64,000 bases of DNA, from positions 930,001 to 994,000 of the forward strand of contig NC_088935.1 in assembly GCF_033473495.1 (NCBI RefSeq), given 5' to 3'. Origin of the DNA: Cercospora beticola (taxonomy: Eukaryota > Ascomycota > Dothideomycetes > Mycosphaerellales > Mycosphaerellaceae). The notes under the pieces were generated by a model, which was not told the origin of the DNA, did not search any database, and worked only from the letters and a program-made list of their open reading frames with translations. The position numbers and the translations under genes were made by a program. Shown piece by piece: positions 35,283 through 46,459 of the stretch (positions are counted from its first letter, which is position 1; each line of letters begins with the position of its first letter).

Positions 35283-35929
35283 GGTGATAGATTGGTGTTG
35301 TTGTTGTGTGTGAGAGTGTTGATTGTAAAGCTGTTGTGATGCTTGTGGAGTGATGAGTGTGATGATTCAGTTTGAAGCGTGGGAGAAGACGTCTTTTATG
35401 TGATATTGATCACAGCTCCCAAGTAACCTCTCGTCTCTGAGGTCGACTCTACCATTGAACTCACTCACTAGTCAGTGTCTTGGGACGTCATGCTATTCGT
35501 ATCCCGCCATTCCATTCGTATCCGCAAAGTGTAACTCTGAAGAGTTCTGCAGAGCTAGATGCGGCATTTCGGCTCTGGTGTCGCTCGCTTGCCGAAAAAC
35601 AATGCGGGCACTGGCGGTCTATGATGCTAAAGCATCACGATGATTGTACTAGTGCTCAGTCACTGCCAAAAATATTGTTAGCTGTTCTAAACTTACCACG
35701 CTGTGAGGTGATCACATCTGGTCGTGGCAAAGCTCAATTGGGAAACACGGACGCCACCGTAGATCTAGCCTCCGTACCTCGTGTAGAGCTCTTAGAATGC
35801 AACCTTACGGTGTACAACTGCGTCATGCAGGTCGCGACGCGGAAAAGTCAGCATCGTAAACTCGATGCATCACACTGCTGCGACTGTTGACTTCGTCAAT
35901 CACATCTTCGAGACACACAAACAGCAATA
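35283..35929. promoter_or_regulatory. Divergent promoter between repeat protein and UstYa-like genes
   Basis: 647 bp between two start codons facing away from each other. A TATA-like element for the minus gene is at about 35392-35400 (CATAAAAG on the minus strand). GTTGTTGTTGTGTGTGAG lies just before its ATG. No regulator site can be assigned. Confidence 0.4.
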
Positions 35930-36889
35930 ATGTCGTACACTCCGCTGATGAAGAACGAAGAGTGGCCCTCGCAGGACGACTATAGCGATGACAGCCAAAC
36001 ACCGCTCAACCGACAAAACCAGCGACCGCTTCGAAAAGATGGCTGGAGGGTTGTTTTCGCCGTGGTCCTTGCAGCAATAGTCAGCCTGACTGCTGGTGTT
36101 GCAATTGGAATGGCTCTGGGTACGCGAGGAAACGAGCTGTTGTTTTCGCAAACCATGGCTCCGTCGCCTGTTTCTCGAGATTTGGACATTGCCTTCCACG
36201 AGACGCAATTCGAAGGCCATTTCATGGACGAGAACATATATCGCCTGAAAGGGAACAACGAAACCGATGCAGCCTGGGAAGCTCTTGGGATAGATTGTAA
36301 GATCCAAGTGCCTTGTGGAAAGATAACGTTTGGCGACTAACCATCGCTGGTAGATCGAAGCATGCAAATACCGAAAGATGTTGGCCTGTCAACCGGACTG
36401 CGACCTGGCCATGTCCAGATCAACGACAAGTATGGTGGAGGATTTCCAGCGCACCTCGAAGGACTGCATCACCTGCATTGCTTGAATCTCGTACGCCAGG
36501 CTCTGTACTACAACATCGATTACTACCGGGCCAAGGGTACGGGAGCCTTCGTGAACGATGAGATGGTCGTGCAAAAGCATGTCTGTGAGTAGCTTTCTTC
36601 TCGGGTGACAAATATGCGATTGAAATTGACATCCAAAACAGCACATTGTCTAGACATCGTTCGACAGCAGCTCATGTGCCAGGTGGACGTTGGAGTATTG
36701 GGACAAGTGTGGTGGCAACCGAAAGATACGCCTGTACCGGAACCATTTGTGGACTTTAACACAAAGCACGTTTGCAGGAATTTCGAGGCTGTGCGGCAAT
36801 GGGCAGAGGAGCGCCAGATGCCGATAGAGACACCAGACGATTTCCTGGCACCACCAGAGCCTGGGTCGGTACTTGATCACATGCCATGA
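35930..36889 (+). CDS. UstYa/DUF3328-family oxidase-like protein
   Basis: Three exons (35930..36296, 36354..36584, 36642..36889) give 281 residues. Both introns are 57 nt with GACTAACC or TTGAC branch sites. One N-terminal membrane anchor (VVFAVVLAAIVSLTAGVAIGMAL, ~43-65) is followed by a lumenal part. Splicing completes the family landmarks: WEALGIDYRSMQIP, the first HxxHC motif in LHHLHCLNLVRQALYYN, and the second, HVSHCLDIVRQQLMC, built across intron 2. UstYa-type proteins cyclise or oxidise ribosomal peptides (ustiloxin, cyclochlorotine and related pathways) in the secretory route. The neighbour transcribed in the opposite direction is the Tyr-rich secreted repeat protein; a substrate link is only a hypothesis. 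No other pathway gene (MFS, methyltransferase, tyrosinase) is adjacent. Confidence 0.9.
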
Positions 36890-38168
36890 TCAATAATGAG
36901 CTCATGAAATAGCTTGATTTGTAGCGTTCAAGCGGCACCGCCCTCGTTGCGGCATCTCGATTTTGACACCCATTTCCGAGAGGCCAATTGCTGGTGTCAG
37001 CCCAGACACTTCCGATGAGGATGACTTCTGGTTAGACGTTCATGTTGCCCATGGGAAAGATGCGGTGTCTCGGAGACACTGCATTCGGGACACTTCTTGC
37101 AGCGCCTTGACTTCAGCTTTATGTCAAGGCCACCGACGACACTGTTCTCACGACTCATACCATGCCTCTTTCCGGTGGCAATAATGCATCGCAAGAGCTC
37201 CATACGGTCGATGCTCTTCGGCGGAATAGGGTGTCACGGATGAGCAGGAACCTGGGACAGAGCGATTCTGCTCTTGGATGAGCTGAAAATGTGGCTGCGC
37301 CTTCGTACGCGTACGCATCCTGACGCTTGAAGGACAAGAGGTCGACTTGGCTGGCAATATCCATCACGGGTTGCTGCTTGGCCCACACTGCTTGGATCTC
37401 GGCCATCATGGTACTGTGAATGGCTTGTCTTGGAATCTCGTGTCGTCGGTCCTCTCTCCGAAGGGCTTCATCAAGTTCAGTTCGAGAACTTCTGCAACTG
37501 AGACCTTCCATAAAACCATTGGCAGCATCGCAGTCGACTCGGATCCTCCACCGCCTCATGTCCAACTCATCAAACCTGTCGTTTCATCCTGAGTCCTCAA
37601 TCGCCCATAATGCGCAGTCAGCATCGAGGACAAACCGGCAAACATACGGTGTCAGCATCTTGAAACAGGCAACAGCATACCAGCACAACGGCTGAAAAGG
37701 CAGGAACGTTCTCGCCATGCAAGTCCGAATTCTGGCTCTTTCTGCTTTCTCGTCCGAGCCTGCCGCTGCAACGTATTAGTCCGAGACATAGTCAATGGGA
37801 TCTCGTCGGCTTACAGTGCAAATGCTTAGTCCGTACTAATACAGGGGGCTTCCGATGATATGGCGCGTGGCATGGACATGGATGGTGAACCTTATCCAGA
37901 TGCTTGGCGCGAGTCTGACACTGTATAGCAATCTTGTAGGAGGCACTAGGAAGGTTACTGGGAGGTGAAATACGAGGAATGCTGGCCGAGGAGATCGAAC
38001 TAGGAGGTGCTGAGCGGCTGGCCGAGCTAGGGGAAGTTTTTAGAGTTTGGGGTACAAGAGAGGGGGCACTTTTCTGGACTTGTCCGGATGTGAACTGTAG
38101 ACCAGAAACGAATCTCGAAGACCAGCATCCCACGGAACCGAATTTCATTGATCAGATTACTCATCATC
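36890..38168. other. Gene-poor interval
   Basis: No gene called with confidence. A 136-codon minus-strand frame at 37155-37565 (TELDEALRREDRRHEIPRQ.. QAVWAKQQP) has some protein-like composition. It could be a relic or part of an unrecognised spliced gene. Confidence 0.35.
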
Positions 38169-38777
38169 ATGCGTGTCGCTACCATCATCCTTTCTTGCGC
38201 CAGCTTGGCTCTGGCCGGCAATGTTTTCGCTCGTGATGACACAGTACGTATCGAATTCCAGACACTGAGGCCGGCCCAATTCTTCGAGTACTAATCGTTC
38301 CAAAGTGCACATCCGACGACGCTTGCGAGAGCGTCTGCAGAGGTAACTCTCAGGTGTCCGGAACGCTAGACGGCAAGTCTATCACACCCAACGAAGCCGT
38401 TCAGGCCGAAGCCAGGAGGAGATACCAAGATTACCACTGCGTGAGCAGCAAATGCCAATGCGCCGTAAGTACAGTCAAGCTAATCAGAACACCGCTTGCT
38501 GTTGTTCACGTTACTGATATGATGGTATTATAGATCACCAGTGACGATCAGGCCCAGCGTTTCTGCGAGTACTGGATTGAGAACGCGAAGGACGAGTTCA
38601 ATGGAGCCAGATACGAGAATGGTGGCCTTGACCAGGATAACAACAGCATCTACTGCGTGTACGTTACTGTTGTCGGCGGCTCCTCGTAGAGAGAGATGTC
38701 GCTTGAATCATGGTCCTGATGTACTTCGATATGTATATTTTTGCAGGAAATTGGACCCAGTATGTCCGTCAGCATGA
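38169..38777 (+). CDS. Small secreted cysteine-rich protein (effector candidate)
   Basis: Four short exons (38169..38243, 38306..38464, 38534..38658, 38747..38777) give only 129 residues. Introns are 62, 69 and 88 nt with GTACGT, GTAAGT and GTACGT donors and AAG, TAG and CAG acceptors. Signal peptide MRVATIILSCASLALAGNVFA. The mature part starts near RDDTCTSDDACESVC and holds nine cysteines, including HCVSSKCQCA and a C-terminal KLDPVCPSA. Small size, secretion and Cys content fit apoplastic effector-like proteins of plant-associated fungi; no named family recognised. Phases 0, 0 and 2 all fit without stops, which makes the model strong although no single exon gives a long frame. It is convergent with the glycosyltransferase gene. 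Confidence 0.82.
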
Positions 38778-38949
38778 AGATCCTTCGCTCTTTGGTCGCT
38801 TGATTGATCGTGGTTTCCCAGCAACTCTCGAGAGAATGTGGTCCCATGACTGGTCAAAGGGCAGCGTGGGTGACGATGATTCGTGATGCGTCTATCCATC
38901 ATGTCATGGAGGAGTCGCTCTCGAAAATCGAGAGATCTCGATGAAACCC

Positions 38950-40977
38950 TCACAGCCAGTCGACCAACAAAATCAGACCCAGATCAAAAGCGTCCTTCCA
39001 TGTCACCGGTCCATTTTCACGTCGCAACCAAGCATCCCTCTTAGGTCTGTAAACTCCATTGCTGTCTTTGCTGAGTCTCTCCTGCCTCGCAGGTACACTT
39101 GGCGGAAAAGCCATATATCGAACGGGGACAAGTGCTCCGAGAACAAATTCGAACAGTCGCAATGTAAGGCCAGTGTGAATGTAGCCTGTACTCGAAGACT
39201 TAGTGTCCCGAGTCAGCGACACGATGGTGATCCACGCCGCCAGAGATGCAAGGGCCGCTGTTCCATAGGCTATGTGCATGAGAATTACCGGATCGAGCAT
39301 CCGTCTCCAGAACGGCAATCGATCCTTCTCCGACCTCTCATTCAGAGGATCTTGGAAACTGCCGGTCACCACGAATTCTGCTTTCTTGACGTCCGTTTTG
39401 AACGATTGAATGACGGAGTTGATCTGGTAAGGGATGATCCAGTGTTTGTACCTTTCCATATTCCACCAGTTGCCCGTGCCGATCCTGGCGAACATCAAAT
39501 GCTGCCAGACTCTATTGGCCAGGAAGAAGAGGAGGTAGGCCATGCGGATCCGCCTACGATCAACTGTGGTCGATAGTGTACTGCCCACGGCAGGCAAGAG
39601 GAGGCTGCCGAAAAGAGGGATGAGCAATAGCAAGCAGACGTAGTTCTTGAACGAATGCACGATCCAATGTATTCGCTGCTTCCATGCCATGCTGGTTGTG
39701 TTGAGGAAGGGTAAGAAATAATTGAATTTCTTTGCGAGCAATAGTTCGCCTGTAGACTGAATGTGATACTTCAGCGATGTTCTGGTCAAATGTCTCGCTG
39801 ACTTACCCAACGCATTCGCTGTGCGATCAGCGTATGAAACGATTCAGGAGCTAGTCCAGCTTGGATCTGGTCGGGTATGAAGGCACTTGACCAGCCCTGC
39901 GCTAAGAGACGTGTTGAACAGATGAGGTCTTCTCCCACGTTGCAAAGAGGCCAGCCACCAATGGAGTCCAAAGCGGCGCGTCGGAGGATGTACCCTGAGC
40001 CATTACACTGACTGCAGTTCCTCCGACCTCTCAATGGCTCAAGGATGTTTTGGAAGCATCCGTGGTCTTGCCCGAGTATGTCGTCTTCCGGCATGTTGTA
40101 CGAGAACTGTGGCGGGCTGACGAGAGCAAGGTCAGGAGCGACTATCAAATGAGGAACCGTGAGTTGCAGCCAGTCAGACTGAGGAATCTGATCAGCGTCG
40201 AGGCCAGCAATGAATTCAGAGCTACCATATCTGGCGCGGGAAAGTTGTATGCCGTGATGCAGATTTCCAGATTTGTAGTAATGCGGTACTCCGGGTTCCT
40301 TATGTCTGGCTTCGTACACGACAGGGAGGTACCCTCTCTGCACATGCTCCACGTTGAAAGATTCCACTGCGGCTCTGAGTGACGATCTGTTCGCATCGTC
40401 AAGAACGAAGACACGGAAGGAAGTCTTTGGATAGTCTTGCACAGCGGCACCTGCCACTGTGTCCATAATCACCTCTTCATCTTCACCGCAGACCCTGCGA
40501 CTGTCAATGACTGCAAGATCTTGTAAGGTCGTCGACTTACGTCAGGAATATGTGAACGATTGGCGCTGGACCGGCGAGTAGCCTGCGCATGGGCGGATCC
40601 TTTCGTCCATAGGGCGGTAAGAGCGTAAGAGAAAGCTCGAAGTACTGGATAAAATCGATCGGAGCTGGGATGAATTCACACGCTAGAAAGAGCCAAAGGA
40701 TCCAACTGCTGAGAGGTGACCCATTTTGAGGCTGAATACATCCTTTGACGCGGCAGTAAATGTACCAGAGCAAGGAAAGACCCAAAGCGTGATGAATCAG
40801 TCTGCCGGTTGGTGTGTCAATTGCCATTCGCCGCACTACTCGTGGTGTCTCTTCGATCTTGTATCCTAATGATTCTTGCTTCTCCGAGGGAAAGACTTTG
40901 CCGTTGTTGGCTACATAGGCCTCTTCTGACCGCATCGCTAAGTTGGGTCGTCGTCTAAGCCCACTGCTGGATGCCAT
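38950..40977 (-). CDS. GT2 cellulose-synthase-like glycosyltransferase
   Basis: Three exons (40977..40541, 40494..39807, 39756..38950) give 643 residues; introns are 46 and 50 nt. Splice 1 recreates IFLTVCGEDEEVIMDT, the canonical entry strand of processive GT2 enzymes. Then come VLDDANRSSLR, GVPHYYKSGNLHHGI (UDP-sugar pocket), LDADQ (DxD-like), CNGSGYILRRAAL, GEDLICSTRLLAQGW (catalytic ED) and QRMRW (QxxRW, residues ~371-375). Two hydrophobic segments precede and about five follow the catalytic core. It should make and extrude a beta-linked glycan across the plasma membrane; which polymer is unknown. The exact acceptor of the last intron (CATTCAG) was chosen for phase and is the least certain point. 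Confidence 0.86.
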
Positions 40978-43178
40978 GATCGCGAGATGGAGCTGAGAGC
41001 AGCCGTGAGGCTTGGACGTAGGAGCAAATGAGCAGAAACAATTGACAGTATGATCCAGTGTGCTTGCCCTTTGATCCGGGGTTCCAGGTGCAACACATGG
41101 CTATTGTATGTGCGGAAGCTCGATCGAGCACCCTTGTTACCCCTCGATGGAGCTAAGTCGTGCTTACCTTCACGTCTCGCAGGTGTGAGGCTCATGGTAT
41201 GGGATCGAACCCGCGCGAAAGCTTGGAGACATGCTGGGCCAGGCTGATACAATTTCTTGCCCCCGAGGACAGGTTATCGGGACCGGTTTCGAAAGCAACT
41301 GTTTGAGTTCTGATCGAGTACGGCAGTTGAATACCGACATACTCATTGCATCTCCTTAGATTGTCCACGCAATGGATGTATCGAATGCCATATCAACGCA
41401 GAATGACAACACCCGGATCGCGCGGATATCGACCAGGGCCAAACCTGCTGCCGCGAGAGCGTTGCCTGTTTGATTACCTCGAGAATTGAAGTATTGCTCA
41501 TCGCCGATAAAGATGATCGCTCGGAGATACGCCAAAAAGGCAGTCCTGTGGCTGCTCACTTCAGTGAGCCTGCAATACAGGCTGCAGCTTCAAAAGTCAA
41601 TGGCTATTCGCAGCCTCATGTGCCACAATTGTCACGCTGCGATTGTTCGACTGGCTTGAATTCCATCAAGATTACTGATTGTGCATGGGACCTTGCAATT
41701 TCGTAGTGGCTGAGCAGGGCTGGGCGAGCAGGTAAGCTTGCTCTTTTAGGGCTTGCTGTCACGTCCCATGTTGTGATACCGTGAAGCCCAATCACACCGC
41801 TTGAGCGTGGATGTATCTTGCTCATATACCTGGTGAGACATCACCTTGTGTTTGCCATTGGAGGGAAGTGCAGCTGAATTTGAAACCGACAGGCTGCACG
41901 GCACGCTCAACAGTGGTCGATTTCGTCTACTTTTGCGAGAAAGTTCGCGACCACATTTCGGACCGCATCAGTCTCCTAGGGCACGAGCTCACAGTCGCGT
42001 GTGCTGATGCACATGCATCTGCAAATCGGTCGGGTGTTGAATTCGAGCTCTGACTCTACTGACATGGCGCATGAGCGACGAGAGGACATCATGCGCCAAA
42101 GCCATGCTTTGTGCAACCAATAATCTGTTGGACACTCTTCTTGACTTGAAGCAGTCGAATGTTGTGCGTTGTCGGCCCGGATGCGAGGAGAGCTGTGCGG
42201 TGCCTGGCTCGTTAACGGATGGCTACGGTTTAGTTCGTCTCGTTGGACTTCCGCATCACTTCGCGATGACACGCTGATCAGGCAGCGAAGAGCTTCAGCA
42301 GCACGCCCAGCGAAGTTTTGCCCACTTTAGCACGCCGTGCGCTTGAGATCCTGCAAGCCACCATCTGCTCGGCCTTGTCTTACAAAGTTACTACCCAGCA
42401 CATGCAACTCTTTACGTGTCTCTGGCATGGCAGAGATTGATGAGGTTCGCACTATTGTCGATGCGCCGGAGAAATGGAGCACTGGGACTGACATTCGGGA
42501 TGGTGCTTGACGGCATGGTGGGAGTAGGACGAACTGAGTCGTTGAAGAGTTGTTCGGAGAGACCAGTATACGGTCTGGCCGTCATCTTCTCTCTCCCTCT
42601 AGAAGATCGGTGTCCGCACGGCGGTATGGCATCCGCAACGCGGTAGATCGCGATTCATCCCCAGGGAGGTCGTCGACGGGCATGTTGAGCGGGCTCTTCA
42701 ACAACAGTAGTCGATGTCATTACGGTTGTAGAATTGCGATGGCACGCGACTGTCCACGAAAGTGGCTTCCTGATTCTTGTGGCCTGAGGCCACACCGGGG
42801 CAGTCACGAAACTCACGCGCCGGCGCCTTCCTACTTCCGTGCGACAGCGACAGACCGCACTATCGAACTCTCTTCTCTTTCCTCCAACTTGACCGTCTCA
42901 TACTATTCCTCACTGATGCTGAGACTCGACAAGAGTGATCAAGAGAATTGGGGGTCAGGATCATGAAAAGCATCGGCAGAGTCCCGACCGAGGAAGAGGC
43001 CACAGTAGTCTTGGGAATACTCTTAGCCGCAGCTTGCTGCCGATGCATGGTCCCGAAGAGCTCCGTCCGCTTCTTGAAGAAGACGAAGCTCGCCCATAAT
43101 CAGGTCAAGTGAGTCAAGTGTTCTTCAGCAGCGTCGCTCTCCTCTACAAACACACAAGCCAGCGAGAAAAGAAGCCAA
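40978..43178. other. Long gene-poor interval
   Basis: 2.2 kb with short frames only. I find no family, no transposon-like terminal repeats and no obvious RIP-type A/T-rich collapse. Just before 43179 lies the leader of the hydrolase fusion gene. Confidence 0.45.
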
Positions 43179-44654
43179 ATGGAAGGTCCAGGATATCTCG
43201 CAGTCGCAATCCAGCCAGGAAAGGATACGGACGAAAAGGCTTTCCATGAGTGGTACAACACAGAACATGGTCCTTTACGCCTCCGATTACCTTTCATTGA
43301 TACTGGAGACCGCTATTCTGCTGCCGATGGACAAAATCCGCAATGGTCGGCCGTATACGACGTTTCAGATTTGAAATGGATCCACGAGCGGATTTACAGC
43401 CGTCTACGAGAAGAGCGATCGAAACGTGAAAAGGCTGTGATGAGCACATTTGAATCTCTGGATCGTAAAATTTACAGTCTGGTTTCTGTTCGCGGAAACT
43501 CTCCCAAAGGCCCTGCTCCAGCGACGATGGCTGGCTCGTTGGTTGTGAGCGAATCTGACTGGGACGATGTCTGCAGATGGTATGAAGAGGAACATATCGA
43601 TATCATCTCGAAAGCTCCTGGATGGATCCGAACACGGCGGTTCAAATTGGTCGTGGGTGGCATTAGGGGTATGCCTCCTTCGGGCCAAGTAGAGCATCTC
43701 GCCTTGCACGATTTCGAGCAGGTTCCCGATTTAACAGGACCCGTTTTCAAGGAGGCGAATAACACAGACTGGAGAAACCGCGTCGTAGGAAAGACTCACT
43801 GGAGAGAACTCCGCCTCTGGAGCCACCACCTAACATTCGACGCGCTGGAAGAACCTCCATCATCAGTCATAACCACCGACGGAGCAGAACTCCGGTTCCA
43901 ACTCGAAGGCAACCCAGCCGACCCCGTAATCGTCTGCGTAAACTCCATAATGACAGACCTCCACATCTGGGACGACGTCTCCAAATCCCTCATCACAGGC
44001 GCCGCCTCCAAAGACGGCAAAACTTACCGTGTCCTTCGCTACAACCCCCGAGGCTACAACCAACAAGCCGAGCGAAGCAACGACACAACCTTTGACATCC
44101 TCGCCGACGACCTCGAATACCTCCTCCAACGCCTCAACATCCCCAAAATCCACGCCGTCCTCGGTGTCAGCATGGGCGGCGTAACATCCATAAACTTCGC
44201 AATCCGCCACCCCTCTATGCTCGAGAAATATGTCGCATGCGACTGTAACGTAGCATCCTCTCCAGCCAACAGTCAAGCCTGGTCCGAACGCGTCGAACTC
44301 GCTCGCGAAAAAGGAATGTCCGAACTCGCAAAAATCACTGTCTCACGCTGGTTCACTCCTGCAAACGCCGAATCAGAAAACGCAAAGAAAGTTCTCCCTA
44401 TGGCTGCGAATGCAAACTTCGAAGGCTTTAGATTGAATTCTCTGGCGCTGAGCGACTTCGATTTGAAAGCAAAATTACAAGAAATCAAAGCCCCGGGTTT
44501 ATTGATCGCAGGAGAAGGCGATGGAAAAATTCCAGAGGCGATGCAGAAATTTGGAATTCCAAACACGAAATTTGTACAGATTCCGAATGCTGGACATTTG
44601 CCTTTCTTGGAGAATCATGAGGCTTTTGTAGAAGCTCTGAAGGAGTTCCTGTAA
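43179..44654 (+). CDS. Two dimeric-barrel-like domains fused to an alpha/beta hydrolase
   Basis: A single-exon, 491-residue protein. Residues ~1-105 (GYLAVAIQPGKD.. FHEWYNTEHGPLRLRLP) and ~110-215 (GSLVVSESDWDD.. WYEEEHIDIISKAPGW) look like two dimeric alpha/beta-barrel (EthD/ABM-like) units, both with the W-Y-x(2)-E-H core. Residues ~225-491 are an alpha/beta hydrolase of the 3-oxoadipate enol-lactonase type: nucleophile Ser331 in GVSMGGV, Asp448 in GEGDGKIP, His473 in NAGHLPFLENHE. The fusion suggests a barrel-type oxygenase or cyclase-like fold feeding a lactone or ester to the hydrolase in aromatic or polyketide catabolism; that is inference. Barrel calls rest on motif resemblance, the hydrolase call is firm. 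Codon choice near 43.8-44.3 kb is strongly C-ending. Confidence 0.82.
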   Translation: MEGPGYLAVAIQPGKDTDEKAFHEWYNTEHGPLRLRLPFIDTGDRYSAADGQNPQWSAVYDVSDLKWIHERIYSRLREERSKREKAVMSTFESLDRKIYSLVSVRGNSPKGPAPATMAGSLVVSESDWDDVCRWYEEEHIDIISKAPGWIRTRRFKLVVGGIRGMPPSGQVEHLALHDFEQVPDLTGPVFKEANNTDWRNRVVGKTHWRELRLWSHHLTFDALEEPPSSVITTDGAELRFQLEGNPADPVIVCVNSIMTDLHIWDDVSKSLITGAASKDGKTYRVLRYNPRGYNQQAERSNDTTFDILADDLEYLLQRLNIPKIHAVLGVSMGGVTSINFAIRHPSMLEKYVACDCNVASSPANSQAWSERVELAREKGMSELAKITVSRWFTPANAESENAKKVLPMAANANFEGFRLNSLALSDFDLKAKLQEIKAPGLLIAGEGDGKIPEAMQKFGIPNTKFVQIPNAGHLPFLENHEAFVEALKEFL

Positions 44655-44885
44655 TCAGGTGGACACGAGGTCGTCCGCATGTTGTACAGCGAGCGTGATT
44701 TAGGCAGCAAGTGCTGCCTTGTGCTCATATCGATACACTTGTACAGCTTGTGTACAAACCTTATTGATCCTTCTCCGGGTCGAGCATGCATATATCAAGT
44801 CGCCCTCTCTCGTGCTGTCCAACTCACGCTTCAGTTCTTGTTCCTTCCTCCTCGCTTATATTGCTCTACCTGTACTGCACAGAAA

Positions 44886-46459
44886 ATGAGCTCCATCACC
44901 CTAGAAACAATGCAATCGCCAACCCCATCTCTCCCCGGCCTACCAGCCGAAATCATCGAATTAATTCTCAAGTTTCTTCCACTCGCAGACATCTGTTCTG
45001 TCCGTCTCACGAACCGAATTCTAAGCTCGAAAACTACTCAAGAGCATTTCAAATCTTACTTCAAAACCAAACATGTCGATCTCACTGAATCTGCTCTTCA
45101 AGCCTTCATTGCTGCGACAAGCGACGCGGGACCTCTGGCTTGCTCTGTCGAAAATTTAGTCCTTGTGGGTGTCGTCAATAATACCTTATTGCTGGAAAGG
45201 GTGTTGGAAAAGAAAAGTAGAAGGGTAGTGGAGAGGATGGGCATGATGTTTACTGCTCGCGAGATGGAATGCTCGAAGGAAGAATTGGAGTCTGCGGAGA
45301 GGGATTTGGAAACTTTGAAGAGGAGAAGGAAGGAAAAGGATGAGCTTTTTGAGCGCGGGGGAGCGGCGTTGTTGCTTGGTGGAGCTTTGGGTAATCTGAG
45401 GATGAATGGAAGGAACGGGATGCTGAAGAAGTTGAATTTGGATGTTGTGGTTTATCGAGAGGATGCGGAGAAGAGGTTGTCGCCTGAGCAGGGAGGAAGT
45501 TGGAAGTTGATCTGGAAGGAGGCCGCAAGGACGTTGGAAACAACGCTCTATGCGTTGGGAGAGAGTCGGCTGCCGTTGGAGGAGTTGGATGTTTTTAGTG
45601 AGGTGCCCAGGTGTGCGGTGGCGAGGGATGATGTTTCGCGGGCGGTACCTGGTCACGATGGCGGGGAGGAAGAGATCGTGGAAGGACTGGGAGCGTCTTT
45701 TGAGAATCTCAAGGCATTCTCAATCAGCATCAGTCATCGCAATATTGTTGAGAGGGAAGAAGATATCGGGAGAGAATGGAAGATGGAGCTGATCCCATGA
45801 ATACCTCCCTTCGCGCCCATGAGGAAGCAACACCTCGTGACATTGAAGTGTTGCGGGCTGAAGCGGCAGACGAGCAGAATTTCGAGGGTCTGGCGAGAAT
45901 ACTGCAGTTGTGTGAGAAGAGTGTCGAGAGACTGGACTTGCACCAGTATCGACTGCAGCGCGTCAGGTTGCATCAAACCGACATGTGCGATGAGAAGGTG
46001 CTGCAGCGCGTTCTGGAAGTGGCCAAGCTAGAGCGGTTAGAAGGTGCCAGGTTGAGAGGAATGTTCGTAAGAGCAGAGGATCTGCGGCAGTTCTTGGGGC
46101 AGTCGAAGGAGCTGAGGCAGGTCGTTCTGCAGGAGATGCATGTGACCGAGGGAGATTGGAAGGGCATTCTTCACGACCTCACCTCTAAGAGACGCAGCAA
46201 CGGGCAGGCCGACGTGGATTGTATCCTGCTCGACGATCTGTTCGAGGGAGGAAGACTGATGTATTTTGCGGGCGAAGAGGATGATGAGCCCAAGTGTCCG
46301 ACGCTGTGTCGCACGCGAGGGAAGAATGCTTTCATCCGGAGGGGCGTGGAGGATGTGCAGAGGGAGATGCAGTACCACTTCGCGACAGAGAGAATGATGG
46401 GCAGTCCACAGGCAGCTGCGTGGAGGGAGGGCCGAACGGCCGTCTACGGTCCGCCTTGA
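44886..46459 (+). pseudogene. F-box protein gene with apparent frameshift
   Basis: From ATG 44886 an F-box-like start (LPGLPAEIIELILKFLPLADICSVRLTNRILSSK) runs for ~304 codons and stops at 45800. A second frame, open from 45752, continues to 46459 with matching leucine-rich character (LARILQLCEKSVERLDLH.. LRQVVLQEMHVTEGDWKGIL). The two overlap in a purine-rich stretch, 45752-45797, and I found no good GT..AG pair that reconciles them. Either a real one-base indel has broken the gene, or the assembly or read has an error there. Intact, it would be a ~525-residue SCF substrate receptor of the Dothideomycete F-box type. Confidence is high for the F-box, moderate for a genuine break. Confidence 0.65.

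Noticed and set aside
37155..37565. 136-codon minus-strand frame
   Set aside because: No ATG in a good context, no domain, and no splice partners found. Kept only as a possible relic in the description of the gap.
41190..41225. tRNA-like B box (GGTTCGATCCC on the minus strand)
   Set aside because: The flanking bases do not form a five-pair T stem, and no matching A box or acceptor stem is found.
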